Assembly: GCF_958295425.1 (NCBI RefSeq)
Contig: NC_081143.1
Coordinates: 20,045,322 to 20,109,321, forward strand
Direction: 5' to 3'
DNA from: Solea solea
Lineage: Eukaryota > Chordata > Actinopteri > Pleuronectiformes > Soleidae
Length of the DNA stretch: 64,000 nucleotides
Shown here: positions 22,201-34,693 of the stretch, piece by piece
How positions within the stretch are numbered: position 1 is the first letter of the stretch
Layout: every line of letters begins with the position of its first letter
Position numbers and translations under genes: made by a program
Notes under the pieces: generated by a model
Databases searched by the model: none
What the model saw: only the letters and a program-made list of their open reading frames with translations
Told to the model about the DNA's origin: nothing

Positions 22201-23889
22201 TCGCACGTCTAACCACTGTTATCACGAGAGTAACGTACGAGACTTGTGAGTGCGTGTATACATATATAGACGTGTGTGTGCAACACGCAATTTATAGTGA
22301 GGTTTATACAGGTTGTAACCCAGCAAGTATAGAAAGGTCCAGTCCAGTTAACAGAGTACCACACAGCAGTAGCGTGCAAAGACATTTGGAAGGGCAGGGG
22401 TGAAAATTAAAAGGGCACCTGCTGCGCACTGCTGGGCCAGACGCAACTAGTATATAATTTCCCACATTCTCACACACCTGTGTATACTATGTCATTAATG
22501 ACCTCTCATTTTTTAAAATCAACTTGACAGATCTGTCAATAAAGTCGTCAAGTCGTTTGATGACATCGTCACACTGACACAGCTTTACAATGATGAGAAA
22601 CTTTAATAAAAGTTGCCTGTAACATTGACAGTAAATATGTATAGTAAAGTGCAAAAAAAATCAACATGCTTTCTCAAAGACATTTAAACAAAACAAAACA
22701 TAGGATAATATATAATGATCTCTCCCACCCGGCTCTAGTCTGGGCTATGTTCGCACCAGTAGGTGTGCTTCCCTCCCATCTGCTCGTCTGAAACCCCCTA
22801 CCAAAGCTCAGTATCCCCGTCGTATCCGCTTCCAGGGCCGATGGACTTGACGGCATCACCTCCACCCCCGGATACACACCCCCACCAGACTCGCTGCTGC
22901 CCCACTCGGAAACTCTAATCCCACCGCGCTGTGACTTTTAAAGCCCTAACATATGAAGGGCACCCATAGGAAACAAATTTACAAGAGCATCACTTTTCTC
23001 CACTAGAAAGACCCTCCTTTAGCAACTCTATACTTTTATCACACACCAACAAAAGACCGTATTGAAATCACCGGTCCCTTCACCAGAAACATCTGTGTTT
23101 TTTCAGTGTTGATGATCTTAAATTTAAAAGGCTCCAAGATGTCCTCTTCTGTCATCCAGCACTGAACATTCCCAAAGATTGTAATATCTAGATGTTACCT
23201 CCTCCAGTTCCTCCTCTCTCATTTGGACTGCACCAGGTAACCCCACCTCTGCTGAAAACAAGTGCATGCAACCTTCCTGCAGTCATGGTCAGTCCTAGAC
23301 TAGTTTGGAAAAGTGAGAGACCTCTATGCCAGCGTGAAACACATCAACACATAAATGCACATGATGACAGCTTGCTGGGAAAAATTAGAATTCTAGGGTG
23401 TTTATTACATACTGTGTGATTTATTTACATTTTCAGAATTCTACTGTCTTTCTAAGAGACTGGACAACTGTTCAGAATTATTTAGTTACATGTATTTTGT
23501 TAAATACAGGTAATGGCATTTATGATGCATTCTACCTCGGTACTAAAAGTAGCACTGAATGTCACGTGATCAGTGTGCTGGTCATGTAAAATAAAAAGTA
23601 CATTAATGTAACTGCTTTCAATTCTGTTGTTAATGTACACACAACAAATCTCCATATGCCATAATTGTTGTATAATTAACAGTATTAATTATGTAAAAAT
23701 ATTTTCAGAACCAACTCGAGTGGTATTGTAACTGAAACATTCCGAATTTAATAGGAATTGAATCGATTCAGGAAATTGGTGACGATACCCAGGCTTATTA
23801 ATAACGCTTATTTTGTCAGACGAAATATGACCCTATCGGCTTTCCATAGGTATAATGTCACTGAGGCGGGTGTGAAGCAAGGAGGGAGA
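22201..23889. other. SHOC2/BBIP1 intergenic interval
   Basis: Separates the inferred SHOC2 first exon from the candidate BBIP1 promoter. It contains sequence resembling old repeats (for example around 22,375-22,450 and 22,700-23,350) but no terminal repeats, duplication or domain that I could pin down. In human the two genes start within a few hundred bases of each other; here the gap is about 1.7 kb. Confidence 0.3.
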
Positions 23890-23918
23890 TCACGTGACTC
23901 TTGCGTTGGCTTGACAAC
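23890..23918 (+). promoter_or_regulatory. Candidate BBIP1 promoter elements: E-box and RFX X-box-like site
   Basis: TCACGTGA at 23890-23897 is a palindromic E-box (USF/MITF/TFE type). Eight bases on, GTTGGCTTGACAAC at 23905-23918 fits the RFX X-box layout (RYYNYY, two-base spacer, RRNRRY) with a single mismatch. BBIP1 encodes a cilium-linked BBSome subunit and such genes are often RFX-regulated. The position, about 510 bases before the first coding exon, suits a promoter next to an unlocated noncoding exon. Binding is not shown. Confidence 0.4.
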
Positions 23919-24431
23919 CACTATAATCGTCCTCGCCTGGTGCTTTAAAGGTGGGCTGTTAAAGATTGGATTTTACCAGCTAGTTGTTTGATATACCGTG
24001 GTCGCACACGGCAGCGGCCTCATATACCAGTGTTTTTTTTTTTTAGAAATGATTGTTGCTGAAAGAAAAATGTCTTGTTTGGCTGACAGTAGCGTCTGTA
24101 GCTAGCCATGTTTACGTGCTAAACGTAGCTAGCATTGGGCCAAACGAGCTATGTTGTTATGTTTTATCTTTCAGTGTATCGTCTGTATCTCTGAACCGTC
24201 AGTATTATCGCAGTGCATGCAAATCATGCGTGAGGATCTCGCTAAGTCTTTCAGATTACCTAAATATTCATTATTAGCTGAGATTATTCACAGCAGCAGC
24301 TTCCTGCGTGATCCATCTCTTTTGCTGTTTCCTTTGTATAAAAATAATTTAAAAAAAAATGAACCGGATAAAATTACATTAATTGTAATAAACTAACATA
24401 TTTACCTTTCAGCAGGCACCTTGGAGACACA

Positions 24432-25051
24432 ATGCCAGAAGTCAAGTCAATATTTAGAGAAGTTCTGCCCAAACAAGGTTTGTTCTGAAGTGATTGGACT
24501 TGGAATAGTTGAAAACAAAAGATTGTTTGTGGGGCCAGTACAACATGTGGTCAGTGCATACTCCGTGCTGCCTCTTTAAGGTTTTTTGTAATGCTGGATA
24601 ATAATAGATTTTTTTGTGATAAAGCTACAATGCCTTTCAATGTGGACAGGCTGTCCAGGGACAGTGCACAAATGTGGATTCATTGTTTTGATGTTTCATG
24701 TGAGGAAAAATAATTGATTTGTAATGCAACATGGATTTAAACTACTGGATAGAGATGTTTAGTTGTGGTGCGCTCACAGTTGCAGAGGGCTATGTATTAA
24801 AAACAAAATCAATGTTTAGAACAACTCTCTTCAGCATTGTGTTAGACATTAAAACAAATATAAAATATCAGAGGTTGTTTTTTTTTGCATCTACAGGGCA
24901 GCTCTCAATGGAAGATGTCCCTACCATGGTTCTGTGCAAGCCAAAGCTGCTCCCACTCAAATCAGTCACACTCGAGAAGCTGGAGAAGATGCAGATGGAG
25001 GCTCAAGAGGCCGTCAAACAACAGGAACTGGCAATGAAGGAGCAATCTTAA
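24432..25051 (+). CDS. bbip1: BBIP1 (BBIP10), small BBSome subunit (two coding exons, 66 aa)
   Basis: Coding exons are 24432-24477 and 24897-25051. The first is preceded by an acceptor (ACCTTTCAG ending at 24412), so an upstream noncoding exon exists. Junctions are CAAG|GTTTGT and CTACAG|GGCAG, phase 1; the stop is TAA at 25049-25051. The 66-aa product starts [16 protein letters not shown] and contains [13 protein letters not shown] and TLEKLEKM, then an amphipathic helix ending KEQS. These match human BBIP1 ([28 protein letters not shown]). Known role: a BBSome subunit needed for complex assembly and ciliary membrane trafficking, also linked to tubulin acetylation. It lies on the strand opposite its neighbours, as in human. 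The protein is too short to be found without synteny and the KPKLLPLKS block, which are both present. Confidence 0.95.
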
Positions 25052-25527
25052 TAGATGCACAATGTAGGATATGCAACGGCAGCAGAGGCAGGAATGGTAG
25101 AAGAATTCTATTAAATGGAGTGCAGTGTTTTTCAAGTAATAGTATATGTTAGTATTTGTAAGTGCAGCAAAATGCAACGCAATTTAAGATTAACCAGCTT
25201 TTGTTTCTGTACATCGGTTATGTTAAATGATTGACCGTAGTTCAAAGATTTTCCAGTGTGGTTGGTCTCGTGTACTTCTCCAGATTTTTCAGTTGTACCC
25301 TTGCTCCTGTAACGGTCAACAACAAAATGTTAACGCTTCTTTGCTGAGCAAACGCGGAGTGGAGCTAATATGTTAAGTCAAGAGTTGCAACATTTAGTTG
25401 GTAACGTGTTAAAATTGTGACATTCACAAAAACAGTCTAGGAATATTTTAATAGTGGTTTAATGAACAAATAAGAGGCAATACCAGGTACATTACACAAA
25501 CCAGTATTGTCAAGATATAAAAATAAA
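25052..25527 (+). other. bbip1: BBIP1 3'UTR region
   Basis: Downstream of the BBIP1 stop, possible poly(A) signals are ATTAAA at 25110-25115 and AATAAA at 25522-25527. Use of the second would make the 3'UTR run close to or into the PDCD4 3'UTR from the other strand. End points are inferred. Confidence 0.4.
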
Positions 25528-26072
25528 CACTCTGAACACCATTTTATGAAGTTACCCAACTGGTATTTGTTTTGCACTATACCCACGTTGATACCTTCAA
25601 TAATGACATCTTTGTGTGATTTAAAGGGTAAAAAGAAAAAAAGGACAGCATAGAAAGAGCAGCTAGTTAGGGAGCCAGTAATGAACGAACACACTCCTCT
25701 TTATTTTTTGAATCCCCTTTTATAAAGCTCTTAACACAAAACTTGTCATCTCTGTACAAACACTGCTTTCTAGAACACACAAAAATAGGGGCAGTGAAGT
25801 CAACAAAATACTGTACAAAACAACAAGGAATGACTGACACTGACAGGTGTGGCACTTTTAAAGGTTAGCTTATGTAAATGTTTGTATTGAAACACCTTGG
25901 AGAAAGTGATCTTCAGTCTTAATCAAAAGTGCAGGGTTGTTTTTTTTTTGCCCACCTCCACTACATTCTTTTAACTGTTAGAAGGGAAAACTGTACCCAA
26001 CTATCCTGAAAATTACACAAGTAAAAAAGTAGCTTTATATACTTTTCCTCTTCTGGCACATAAAAAGCCTGC
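25440..26072 (-). other. pdcd4: PDCD4 3'UTR
   Basis: Follows the TGA at 26073-26075. It carries a minus-strand AATAAA (25705-25700) about 370 nt after the stop and two ATTAAA signals near 25,463 and 25,452. The miR-21 site at 25866-25873 lies before all three, so every likely isoform keeps it. Confidence 0.55.
25866..25873 (-). promoter_or_regulatory. miR-21 8-mer target site in PDCD4 3'UTR
   Basis: The minus strand reads ATAAGCTA, a full 8-mer match to the miR-21 seed (positions 2-8 plus A opposite position 1). It begins 200 nt after the stop codon. The human PDCD4 3'UTR has its validated miR-21 site at a similar distance, so this is almost certainly the conserved site. Confidence 0.8.
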
Positions 26073-29000
26073 TCAGTAGCTTTCAAGTTTGACAACACCA
26101 CCATCTCCTTCGCTGACAAATCTCTTCCGGCCCCTGATGAGAGACAAAACAAAATAAATAAATACAAAAGAGTTAAATAAAAAATAATTAAATAAGATGT
26201 GTGCTCCGAGTTAAGGAATGCCCTTACCGACATGGACAAAGATCTCTTAACTTTACATCAATGACTTCAATACTGAGGCTTTTGTCAACAAACTGCTCCA
26301 GGATGAAGTATGCACGCGGGACATCAATGTTGATTTCAGCAATGTCCATGTAAATTCTCTCATAGCCCTATGAAAGAAAAAATATGTATAAATCCCAGGC
26401 TCACCATGCCAGCAAACATACCATGAACAAGATGCAGTACAAAATCTAAACACCAGGTGGCATCTTACCCTTCTCATTTGGTCCACAGTGATGATGGAGG
26501 ACAGAGAGAGTGACTTTAGAAGCTGCAGAACCATGTTGAATGTTTTCTCTCCTTTGGACTCCAAAACCATCACGATTGCCTGAGGGAAATAACGGCAATA
26601 TTCACAATCTTGTATTGGTACTCTGGAATTTTTCTGTACATACATTATTGGTCATATCAAGAAAGGATTTTCTCCTCGTTCCATTGCAATACTTCACACC
26701 TACAAACCAAGCCCAGTACGTACCTCATAAACAAACTCATGGTGAAAGTGGGGAACCTCCAGATCTCTGAGGCATCTCTCAGCCTCCTTAATGTCTCCAG
26801 ACAGGATGTACTCCTTCAACAGCAAGTTCATCTGGAAAAGCAGTAAAAGGAAATAAAAAAATAAAATTCTTTAAGTGGCAGAGTTTTAATAAAACAAACA
26901 AAATAACAGGTACAACAGCAAATGCAAGATGTAAAATAAAAAAATACTAGACTGCTTGACGGAGAGCTTGACACTTTTTCAAGTCTATAACTGTGTTTGG
27001 TTAGGTACAGTACATATGTTTTTGCGTTTCTTGCCTACCAAACTGACCGTACCCTGATGGAAACACGGCAAAAGTGATAGTGAACAGTTCACCTCTTTGA
27101 TCAGCTGTATGACAGGTCGCTGGCCTCCGCCTGTCCCCCACTGGCTGTCAATGCGAAGGCCTCCCAGACTCATCTTCAGCAGCACTGCTGCCCGATCCAG
27201 TGCCGCTCTGGAAGACAAAACACGGACACATTTAGTGGACCAAACCTATCAAACTGCAACAGTTTTCATTCAGAAATTCATCACTACATCTCCCTGAAAA
27301 TGTGCTGTGTCTGCTCCAATAATATGTAAAAAAAACAACAACAAACTGTACTCTGTTTCTTTTGTCTTAAATATATTTGAACTCCTGTTTATAAATGTTA
27401 AATTGTAGAAGCCTGCATAAAAACGACATTCAGTTGCCCACATGGACACTGGTGAAGAATCTTTTTCTTGCTGTAATCAATCCTCATTTTCATACCGACT
27501 ATTTAAGTACACCACGCCTTTACACCTGCCATTAGAATGTGTTTTCTGTGTTCAGATAGCGATCGAATAGTTGTCACTGTCACCTCCCCCTCTGTGCACT
27601 GCCATAGCAACAACAACGACAATGTTCGCCGCATGTGAAGTCGCAATATTGTTTTGGCATCAGGTTGAACAAATTTCAAAAACAATTTTTTTAAAGAGAC
27701 TTCCTAGCACAAACAAATAGTTTTAAATGACTCACAGCTTAGATGACAGATAAATCACAGAATGAGGTCTGTGGATGAGATTGTTTTGAACAGGAGGAAT
27801 GATTCAAGCAAGATAAGCCTGTTTATTTTTCAAGCACACACCCATTTTAAGAAAGACTTGACATTTGTGAACATATCCTTAAAGCTATACTCATTTTAAA
27901 AGTTATACTTTATATTTCTATTGATTGAATCCTATACACACTTGAAACCCTGATATCATTTCTTGAGGTTTTTCCTTCCTCAAAAACATGAATCAGAAGA
28001 TGACAATGGTGAGCAGCAGAGCTTTGCCATCAAACACTTACCTTGTGTATTCACAGTCAACTCTGCCTTTGTAACCTTCAATGTAGCCCTTGGACAATAT
28101 TTGGTCGCTAACAGCACGTGCAATAAATTGACCCACCAGCTGGAGGAGAAGCACAAGAACAAAACATGATCAACCGCAAACATATGCCCCATGTTGTGCC
28201 GATGTATGTGATGTTTATTTATGACTGCCCTCAAAAGAGATTTTGAAGATTTTTGTTTTAGATGATGAACACTGTCGATGCTTGCTTGCTGCTATTACTC
28301 ATTGGAAACTCGGTCAGTCTAAAGAACTATAGACTCAGTGAAAACAGTGGCCTCAGGGGCACATGTGAGGGTTTGTTTACAGTAGTTTAAGCATGTGATT
28401 TAGAGAAACAATAGAGCTTTGCTCATCTGACCTTGACAAAGCCCTTACTCATCACTGATCATTGTTTTTGTACAGAGAAACACACAAAAAGAGAGTGTGA
28501 GTGTGTGTGAAACTAAAAAAAAAAAGGGAGAGTGAAACTGTGACACGGGGCTGGGCAGCGCACAGTCAAAGTGGTACAGAAATGACTAGGGTGACTGAAT
28601 GAGGCAGTGGAAGGAGGGCTGTGTGGTATGTGTGGGGGTGACCAATATCCCTTTGAGCGTCCTTTGCTGAGCTTGCAATATTCAAGCACATGCAGACAAT
28701 GAACAGAGATCTCATGGCTGTGTACACTGAACAAAAAAAGCTCTAAGTGCTCTAACTAGCTCTCGCTAACAACACAAACCACAGTGTTGTTCCCCTGTGC
28801 AGGTCCCCCACAGACTTTGCAAGAAACCCAAACCGAAACTAGTCTTGTTGTCTTCAAAAGTTGTAGTTTATTTTGTTCTGATAAATTGTGCATATTATTT
28901 AATCCAAATGTTCTAGATGTAACAAAAATGTTCAGTTACATTAGACACTATAATTTTACTATACTATTACTGTAATTCTGTACTTTTTACTGTGGAAAAA

Positions 29001-32000
29001 AAAGTGACATGGAGAATGATACATGACACCAGGCTCAATTAAGCTCAATTTTGTCCACAGTTCAACTGCTGAATCTTAATTGTGGCAGTGCACACATTTA
29101 TCCGCACTTACCTGAGGAGCCCCAGGTGTGTCCAGGACCAACTCCGGCAGCTCTCTGAGAATTTTGTCAAAGGAGCTTTCCATGTCGCTGTGTGACAGAA
29201 CAGGCCCACATAAGTCAGTCAGCAGCCTGGAGGTGAGCTCTCGGTGGCTGGCTTTGGCCTCCAGGGCCAGCGACACAGCCAGTGAGGGCACCTCACTCCG
29301 CATGGGCCCTAGGTTCAGCTCTGCAAGTAGCTCCTGGATATGAAGAGAGGTGTTCACTGTACTATACATCTGTAAACTAATGTGTACACACGTTTACCAA
29401 CATGCATGATGTTGTGACACTTACAGCTACTTCATTTGTGTCACCATGTTCAAAGTACTCCTGCACTATGGGGGTGACCGTCTTCTCAAAGTCCCTTTCA
29501 TTCAGAGGAGGAACCACGGTCTCATACACACAGTTTTCCTGTCAAAACAATCACAATCCATGTATGGTGTTTGACATTTATAAGATTGTGTTCATATTTT
29601 TTCCACTACATAAAGATACAATAGAAAATATACACAATATGATGCCTTAGAAACAAGGTCTTTGAAATGAACATAAAGGCATTCGTTCTATTCAAATCAC
29701 TTCACGCAGGAGTCATTACCTGAGCTTCATCATAGTTGGGGTCTTTCTGGTCGACCTCCTCTGGCCCATACACCTCACCAGATCGGCCCCAGACACCTTT
29801 GCCTCCAGCTCCGCCTGCGAACAAAGGTCAGTGACAATCTTAGCTATGATATCAAGCAACATTTCAAGTGTTCATGTTAAAGCAATATTACAGCGTCCTT
29901 TTCAAAAGACATATTGGACCACATAGCTTAGTTACTTAGGTAATAGGACTTGATTTCTACATACAAACAAATAAGCAACAAACACATACACAGCTTTGAT
30001 GTCTTGTTCATTTAATGGTTTTCAGTTTCTAGTAACCGATGAATGAAAGTGACATAGAAGCTTTTGTGAACAGGATCTCTGAAGATGCTTTTTCAGAGCC
30101 TTTTCAAGCAAGTGAAATGAAAAGGCTGGAAGTGTTACAGTACACTTCAGGCACACCGAGAATAGTGAGGAACAGAAAAGGTGGTACTGAGTTCATTTCA
30201 TGTTTCTGACGCTTAAAGTCGACTTCCTTTTTAGGAGTGACAAACCAAAAGGGGGACAGTTTGAAACAGAGTCACAAAGCCAGATGACAGACACCCAGGT
30301 CGTACGTACGACCTAATACGTGTCATAACTGTTGTTAAAGTCCTCTAAATGTCAGATTATTTTTGTGTGGTTACAGTTTTAATGTCAACAGATACAACCA
30401 CAATAGATTTCAGCACACACACAGACACACACACACACACTTGCTAAGTGTGTATGTGTGACTTCCTTCTTTCAAAACAGGAAGACACTTAGCTGTAGTT
30501 TATAACACAAGTTAGACCTCAGAGAGGAACAGTGCAATAATAAATATAATTTTAATGTTACAAATGTTATACAGATTATTGTCTTAGTGTGTGGCATTCA
30601 CAAATTATCACTCTAAATCTTTTAACCCAATGACCAAAACAAGTTGGAATATAATCTCTCTATTCTGGGAGGCGACATGTTACACTGACAAAACATCTGC
30701 TGGGTCCAAGTCCAACACCAACAGATTGCAGATAGTTTAAGAAGCCCAGTACCAAAGCAGCTTGTGTGACACTTTTAAACCCCCATTAGTCCCATTCAGT
30801 GTCACATACTGTATACCCTTCCACTATATTTAGCACAGTACAGATTGGTTGTGGGAACACGTCCTGCTTCTTCATAAAACATGGTGTTTTTCCAAAACTG
30901 CCATGCATGGAGGAAAAGCTCACAGCTCATATTACAGGGCACCACTGGCATTGCAGTTTTGTTATGTAACCAGAAAACAGAGACAAGATGCCAAGAGGAA
31001 ATGCACTTGCTCGTGGGAAGAGCAAAGTTGTGCTGCAGTCTGCAGGGACATGGAAATGGAAATGAAAATAGGTATTTTGTGTAATAAGAGACAGCTGGAC
31101 AGTCAGAGGACATTGACACATCTGTCAATTGTGTTCTACTTGTACTTTTCTGATGTATATGAGACAGTCATGGGCAGCAGAGTGAGGGCAGATCAGAGGA
31201 GCTCTATGTGGCTGGATATATAAACTGGAAACAGAATCACAGCCAACCATTACGCAACATTTACAGCTAAATGTTGCCATCACTGTATCCTGGAAAACGA
31301 GATCCTCTAACTTTGGCATTACCGATGAGTTGATATCAATAATTATACCAATTGCCATACATCTAAGTTACATGTCTATTCACATATGATCATATCCACA
31401 AATTACGCTGTCACAAGTAATCCTGCATTGATCATTTAAACTAACCCTAAACTATATTAACTCAATACTATATTAACTACAATATGTGTCATATGGCAAA
31501 GTGTGTTTGTGCAGTGTATTAACATTATATAAATTGTTATTGAAGAAAAATGATATTTCAATATAGCCCAAGACTTAAGACTAAAAGATTTAACAAAAAG
31601 TTCTTATACATGTCTGTGGGTACAATAGTATAAAAGGGGGAATACTGATGTCACATCCTTTGCATGGATATAATATTGCTTACAAACAACTTTTTCCATT
31701 CAACAATTATTTTACTCGTTGACCGAAATTTTCCAGAAAGGCCTGGCTGAGCAAATGGCAACAGAATAAAGCAGTGCTTTTAAATGGGTGTGAGCTGCTG
31801 AGGATCACATAGCCATTTGTCTACATGCTATTCGGTTTACGGCTCCAAGATAAAAAGTCCACCAGATGATGAAAGCAGAGGATCAGTGATGAAGGCTTTC
31901 TTCTCTTTGAAGCACTGGGCACCAAAAACACTAGTGGCTCAAGCATTTGTTGCTCATGGTAATAGCCAGACAAAAACAAAAGACTCTCCTGAGTCACATG

Positions 32001-34693
32001 TTAACTGTGCTGACTGAAAATGTGAAATCTTCTTACCTTTCTTTGGCAGGCCTCTGCCCTTGCCCTGTCGAGACTTTCTGTCCAGCAGCTTGCTCTTAGG
32101 GCTGGTGGGAGCCACAGAGGTTCCCCTCACCACATCCCCATTTTCGCTGAGGGAGTCCCCCCTGCCAGAGTCCCTGGAGGAGTTCTTCCTCAGCCTCCGC
32201 TTTGCCTTGGCCTTGAGACGTGCCTCATGGATACTGTTGCTTGAAGAGGACAGCCAGTTTCCATTGATCTCACTGTTAATGTTTTTGTTGCATGTAGCTG
32301 ACCTGCCATGGTCTTCATCACCAGATACAAAAGAGTCGCTCAGGTCCTCAGCCTCTGTTAGATTAAAACAATGATACGAGTGAGTTGATGCGAGTATGTT
32401 TGTGAGACGAACAACAGATAAGCAACTTTTGTGTACAGAAAAGATCAGCACAGGAAGGCTGGACCTGATAACCAGTATTAGTTGTGTGGGCCTGCTGCAA
32501 GTACACATGAATCCATGTCAGAACTACATTACAGTCTGAGGATAAGCCAGTACCATCAGTATCAATCAAACACTGGTCAAATCAGACCAGTGTTTATCAG
32601 ATATAGGAAAATAAGAAGAGTAAAACTCAATGTGATCCACAACACACATATGCCACTGCAGTAATGTGATGCCCTTGGTTATGACTAGGTTATAAATGAA
32701 TCAGCACTAATATGAAATACTCGTGGCACCAAGTCCCCATTTCAGCTTGTTACTATTAGACATTTTCTGGTAAACCTTCTACATCACAGGCCACAACAAC
32801 TACAAATGGTGGCTAGCTGTTAGCATGTCAAGCACCAGTCTGCCTATTCCTACCGACCATTAACTTTAACTTTGCGACTTAATTTTTTCTTAGATCACAC
32901 TGGGGACGGTGTCTTAGTGGTAGGGCGAGTCAACTTTAAACTGGAAGGTCAATTCCCAGTTCCCCTGGTTGCTCCTGACAGCTGTGATAGCAGCTGTATG
33001 AATGTGTGAATGGGGAAAAACTGTAGTGTAAAGTAGCTTTGAGGGTTCATTAAGACTAGAAAAGCACTATAGAAATACAGACCATTGACTGGTGAAACTA
33101 AGATTCCATATGCCTACCCCTTGGCCTTTTAACTTCACTATCTGCAAAACCTGTGTTCTCTATGAGCACTTGTCCAAACTCGCACGCAAGGATGGATGGA
33201 TGGATGATGGTCAAAATCAATCGCAGAGAGAAGAGACACCTCTGATTGGCTGTAATCCAGATACTCCTGTACACTGCTCCCTGTGTGTGGGCAGCAGTCT
33301 GTGTGCAGCAGTCATGAGAACAGCAATGGATGTTAATCCAAGATGAAGAGTAGACTTAAAGCAGTGATATAGTCTATGTGATACACAGATTTACGCCATA
33401 TACACAGTACTAAAGGTATTACCACCTAACTGTGAATTGACATGTACATTATAGTAGACCATACTACACTGTATTTGTGCCTCAAAGGATTCAAGGGATT
33501 TAAAGGAGTTTATTATCATTCCAGTCTGCACTTACATGAAAAGGAACAAAATTATAAACCATTTTTTATAAATTTAACAATAAATAAACTAAACAACAGT
33601 AAAGGCACAGTATAACGTGCAGAATACTTGACAGCAGAATAACAAATATGGCTTAAATGGTGCAAAATGGTACATTCAGGTGTCTGAGTGAGGTGATTGT
33701 GCAGTAAGAAAGTTAAGTTTGGTTGTATCGCACATATTATCTATTAATCTCCTGTAGGAAGCAACCTAAACAACAACACCAGAGTTCAGTAATCTCACAG
33801 CTGTTGGAAACAAGCTATTCCTCAGTCTGGTGGTCCTGCTCCAGTTGACATTTACCTGCACAACTATGAATGCATATGGGAAATGACAAAAAGGCACCCG
33901 CTAAAATTGTGGCACTGAAGGCAATGCATTGAAAAATGTGGGTGCACCATGATTTTTGTTGCTGCCGCAGCTCAATGAATAAGTTAGGCGCACCAGCGCA
34001 ACTGTGCGAAAAAGTTTGTCTGGAGCAAACAGGCCAGCTTGAGTCCGACTATGGTCTGACTAAAGGTATACATGCAGTCACAGCTCAACTCCCAAACAAA
34101 AGGAACTCTTACTCACTCACCTTCTACCACTTTATCCTCCACATGAGGGTCACGGGCTGACATAGGGTACAAGCAGGACCAGTCCATATATAGAGACAAA
34201 AAAACATTCACTCCCACACCTACGATCAATTTAGAATGTCCAATTCAACTAATCCCCATTTTGTATGTTTTTGGACTGTGGGAGGAAATCTGAGCAAACT
34301 CCTTGCAGAAGGTCTTGACCCCGGGTCTTCTTGAGTGCTAACCACTACACCAACCGTGTAGCCCCATAAGGAGTTATATTCGGTACATTTTTCAGTCAAA
34401 CTACCACATTGACATGTTAGAACTCCTAGAACTAGGTTTCAGTAGATACTCAAGGTTTAGGACTAGTATTGGACACAACAGAGTAGTATCAGTCATTTCT
34501 ACTATAGCGCGTTTCTATGTGCAGACAGACACTAATGCAATCGACGCCAAAATCAAAGTGCAAGAAAACAGGCAATGAAATTCACCCGCATGACAAAGAC
34601 CCAGTGCCCCACATCAGATTCAGCTGACGTTATCGCTCATTCACACTTACCAACAGGGTTTGCGTTCAGCCAGGCCTCGCAGTCAGTTGCCAT
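26073..34693 (-). CDS. pdcd4: PDCD4, programmed cell death 4 translation inhibitor (complete CDS, 11 coding exons)
   Basis: Coding exons in transcript order: 34693-34651, 32354-32037, 29814-29720, 29538-29425, 29333-29112, 28139-28042, 27207-27093, 26831-26724, 26579-26469, 26367-26228, 26133-26073. All are GT-AG and in phase; 1425 nt, 474 aa (human 469). It starts MATDCEAWLNANPVEAEDLSD. An N-terminal basic region holds RRLRKNSSRDSGRGDS, with the S6K/AKT-primed beta-TrCP degron DSGRGDS at 76-82. Two MA3 domains follow (about 158-282 and 320-445), the second with DLEVPHFHHEFVYE and VMVLESKGEKTF. It ends CRGRKRFVSEGDGG...ESY. Known role: binds eIF4A and blocks its helicase activity, suppressing translation; degraded after mitogen signalling. 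The first codon is close to its donor, so the N terminus is the least certain part. Teleosts can carry two paralogues; I cannot say which this is. Confidence 0.97.
27505..27660. repeat. Dispersed repeat fragment, related to 11080-11490
   Basis: Shares CACCTCCCCCTCTGTG and GCAACAACAACGACAA, plus upstream CTTTACACCT, with the SHOC2-intron copy. It lies in the PDCD4 intron between the exons at 27093-27207 and 28042-28139. Confidence 0.5.
32901..33088 (+). mobile_element. tRNA-derived SINE (V-SINE-like), copy 1
   Basis: The head has RNA polymerase III boxes: TTAGTGGTAGGG as box A and GGTCAATTCCC (32947-32957) as box B. The body contains GAATGTGTGAATGGG and the tail reads AAGACTAGAAAAGCACTATA then AATACAGACCATT. 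A minus-strand relative lies at 47053-47250. It lies in the first PDCD4 intron, opposite to the gene. Confidence 0.75.
33480..33860. repeat. Dispersed repeat, unclassified (PDCD4 intron)
   Basis: The segment with CAGCTGTTGG, AAGCTATTCCTCAGTCTGGT and an upstream A-rich portion resembles a repeat I recall as common in teleost genomes. No termini, duplication or coding frame were found, so the class is left open. Confidence 0.35.
34112..34367 (-). mobile_element. tRNA-headed SINE, minus orientation (PDCD4 intron)
   Basis: Read on the minus strand, the head has TAGTGGTTAGCAC (box A-like) and GGTCAAGACC (34311-34320, box B-like). The body contains the reverse complement of TTTTTGGACTGTGGGAGGAA and ATTTAGAATGTCCAATT, ending near CCTCATGTGGAGGATAAAGT. 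This is a widespread fish SINE pattern; the exact family is not assigned. Confidence 0.6.

Noticed and set aside
22674..22877. Minus-strand frame in the SHOC2/BBIP1 interval
   Set aside because: No family recognised and stops interrupt both strands nearby; left as possible repeat remnant.
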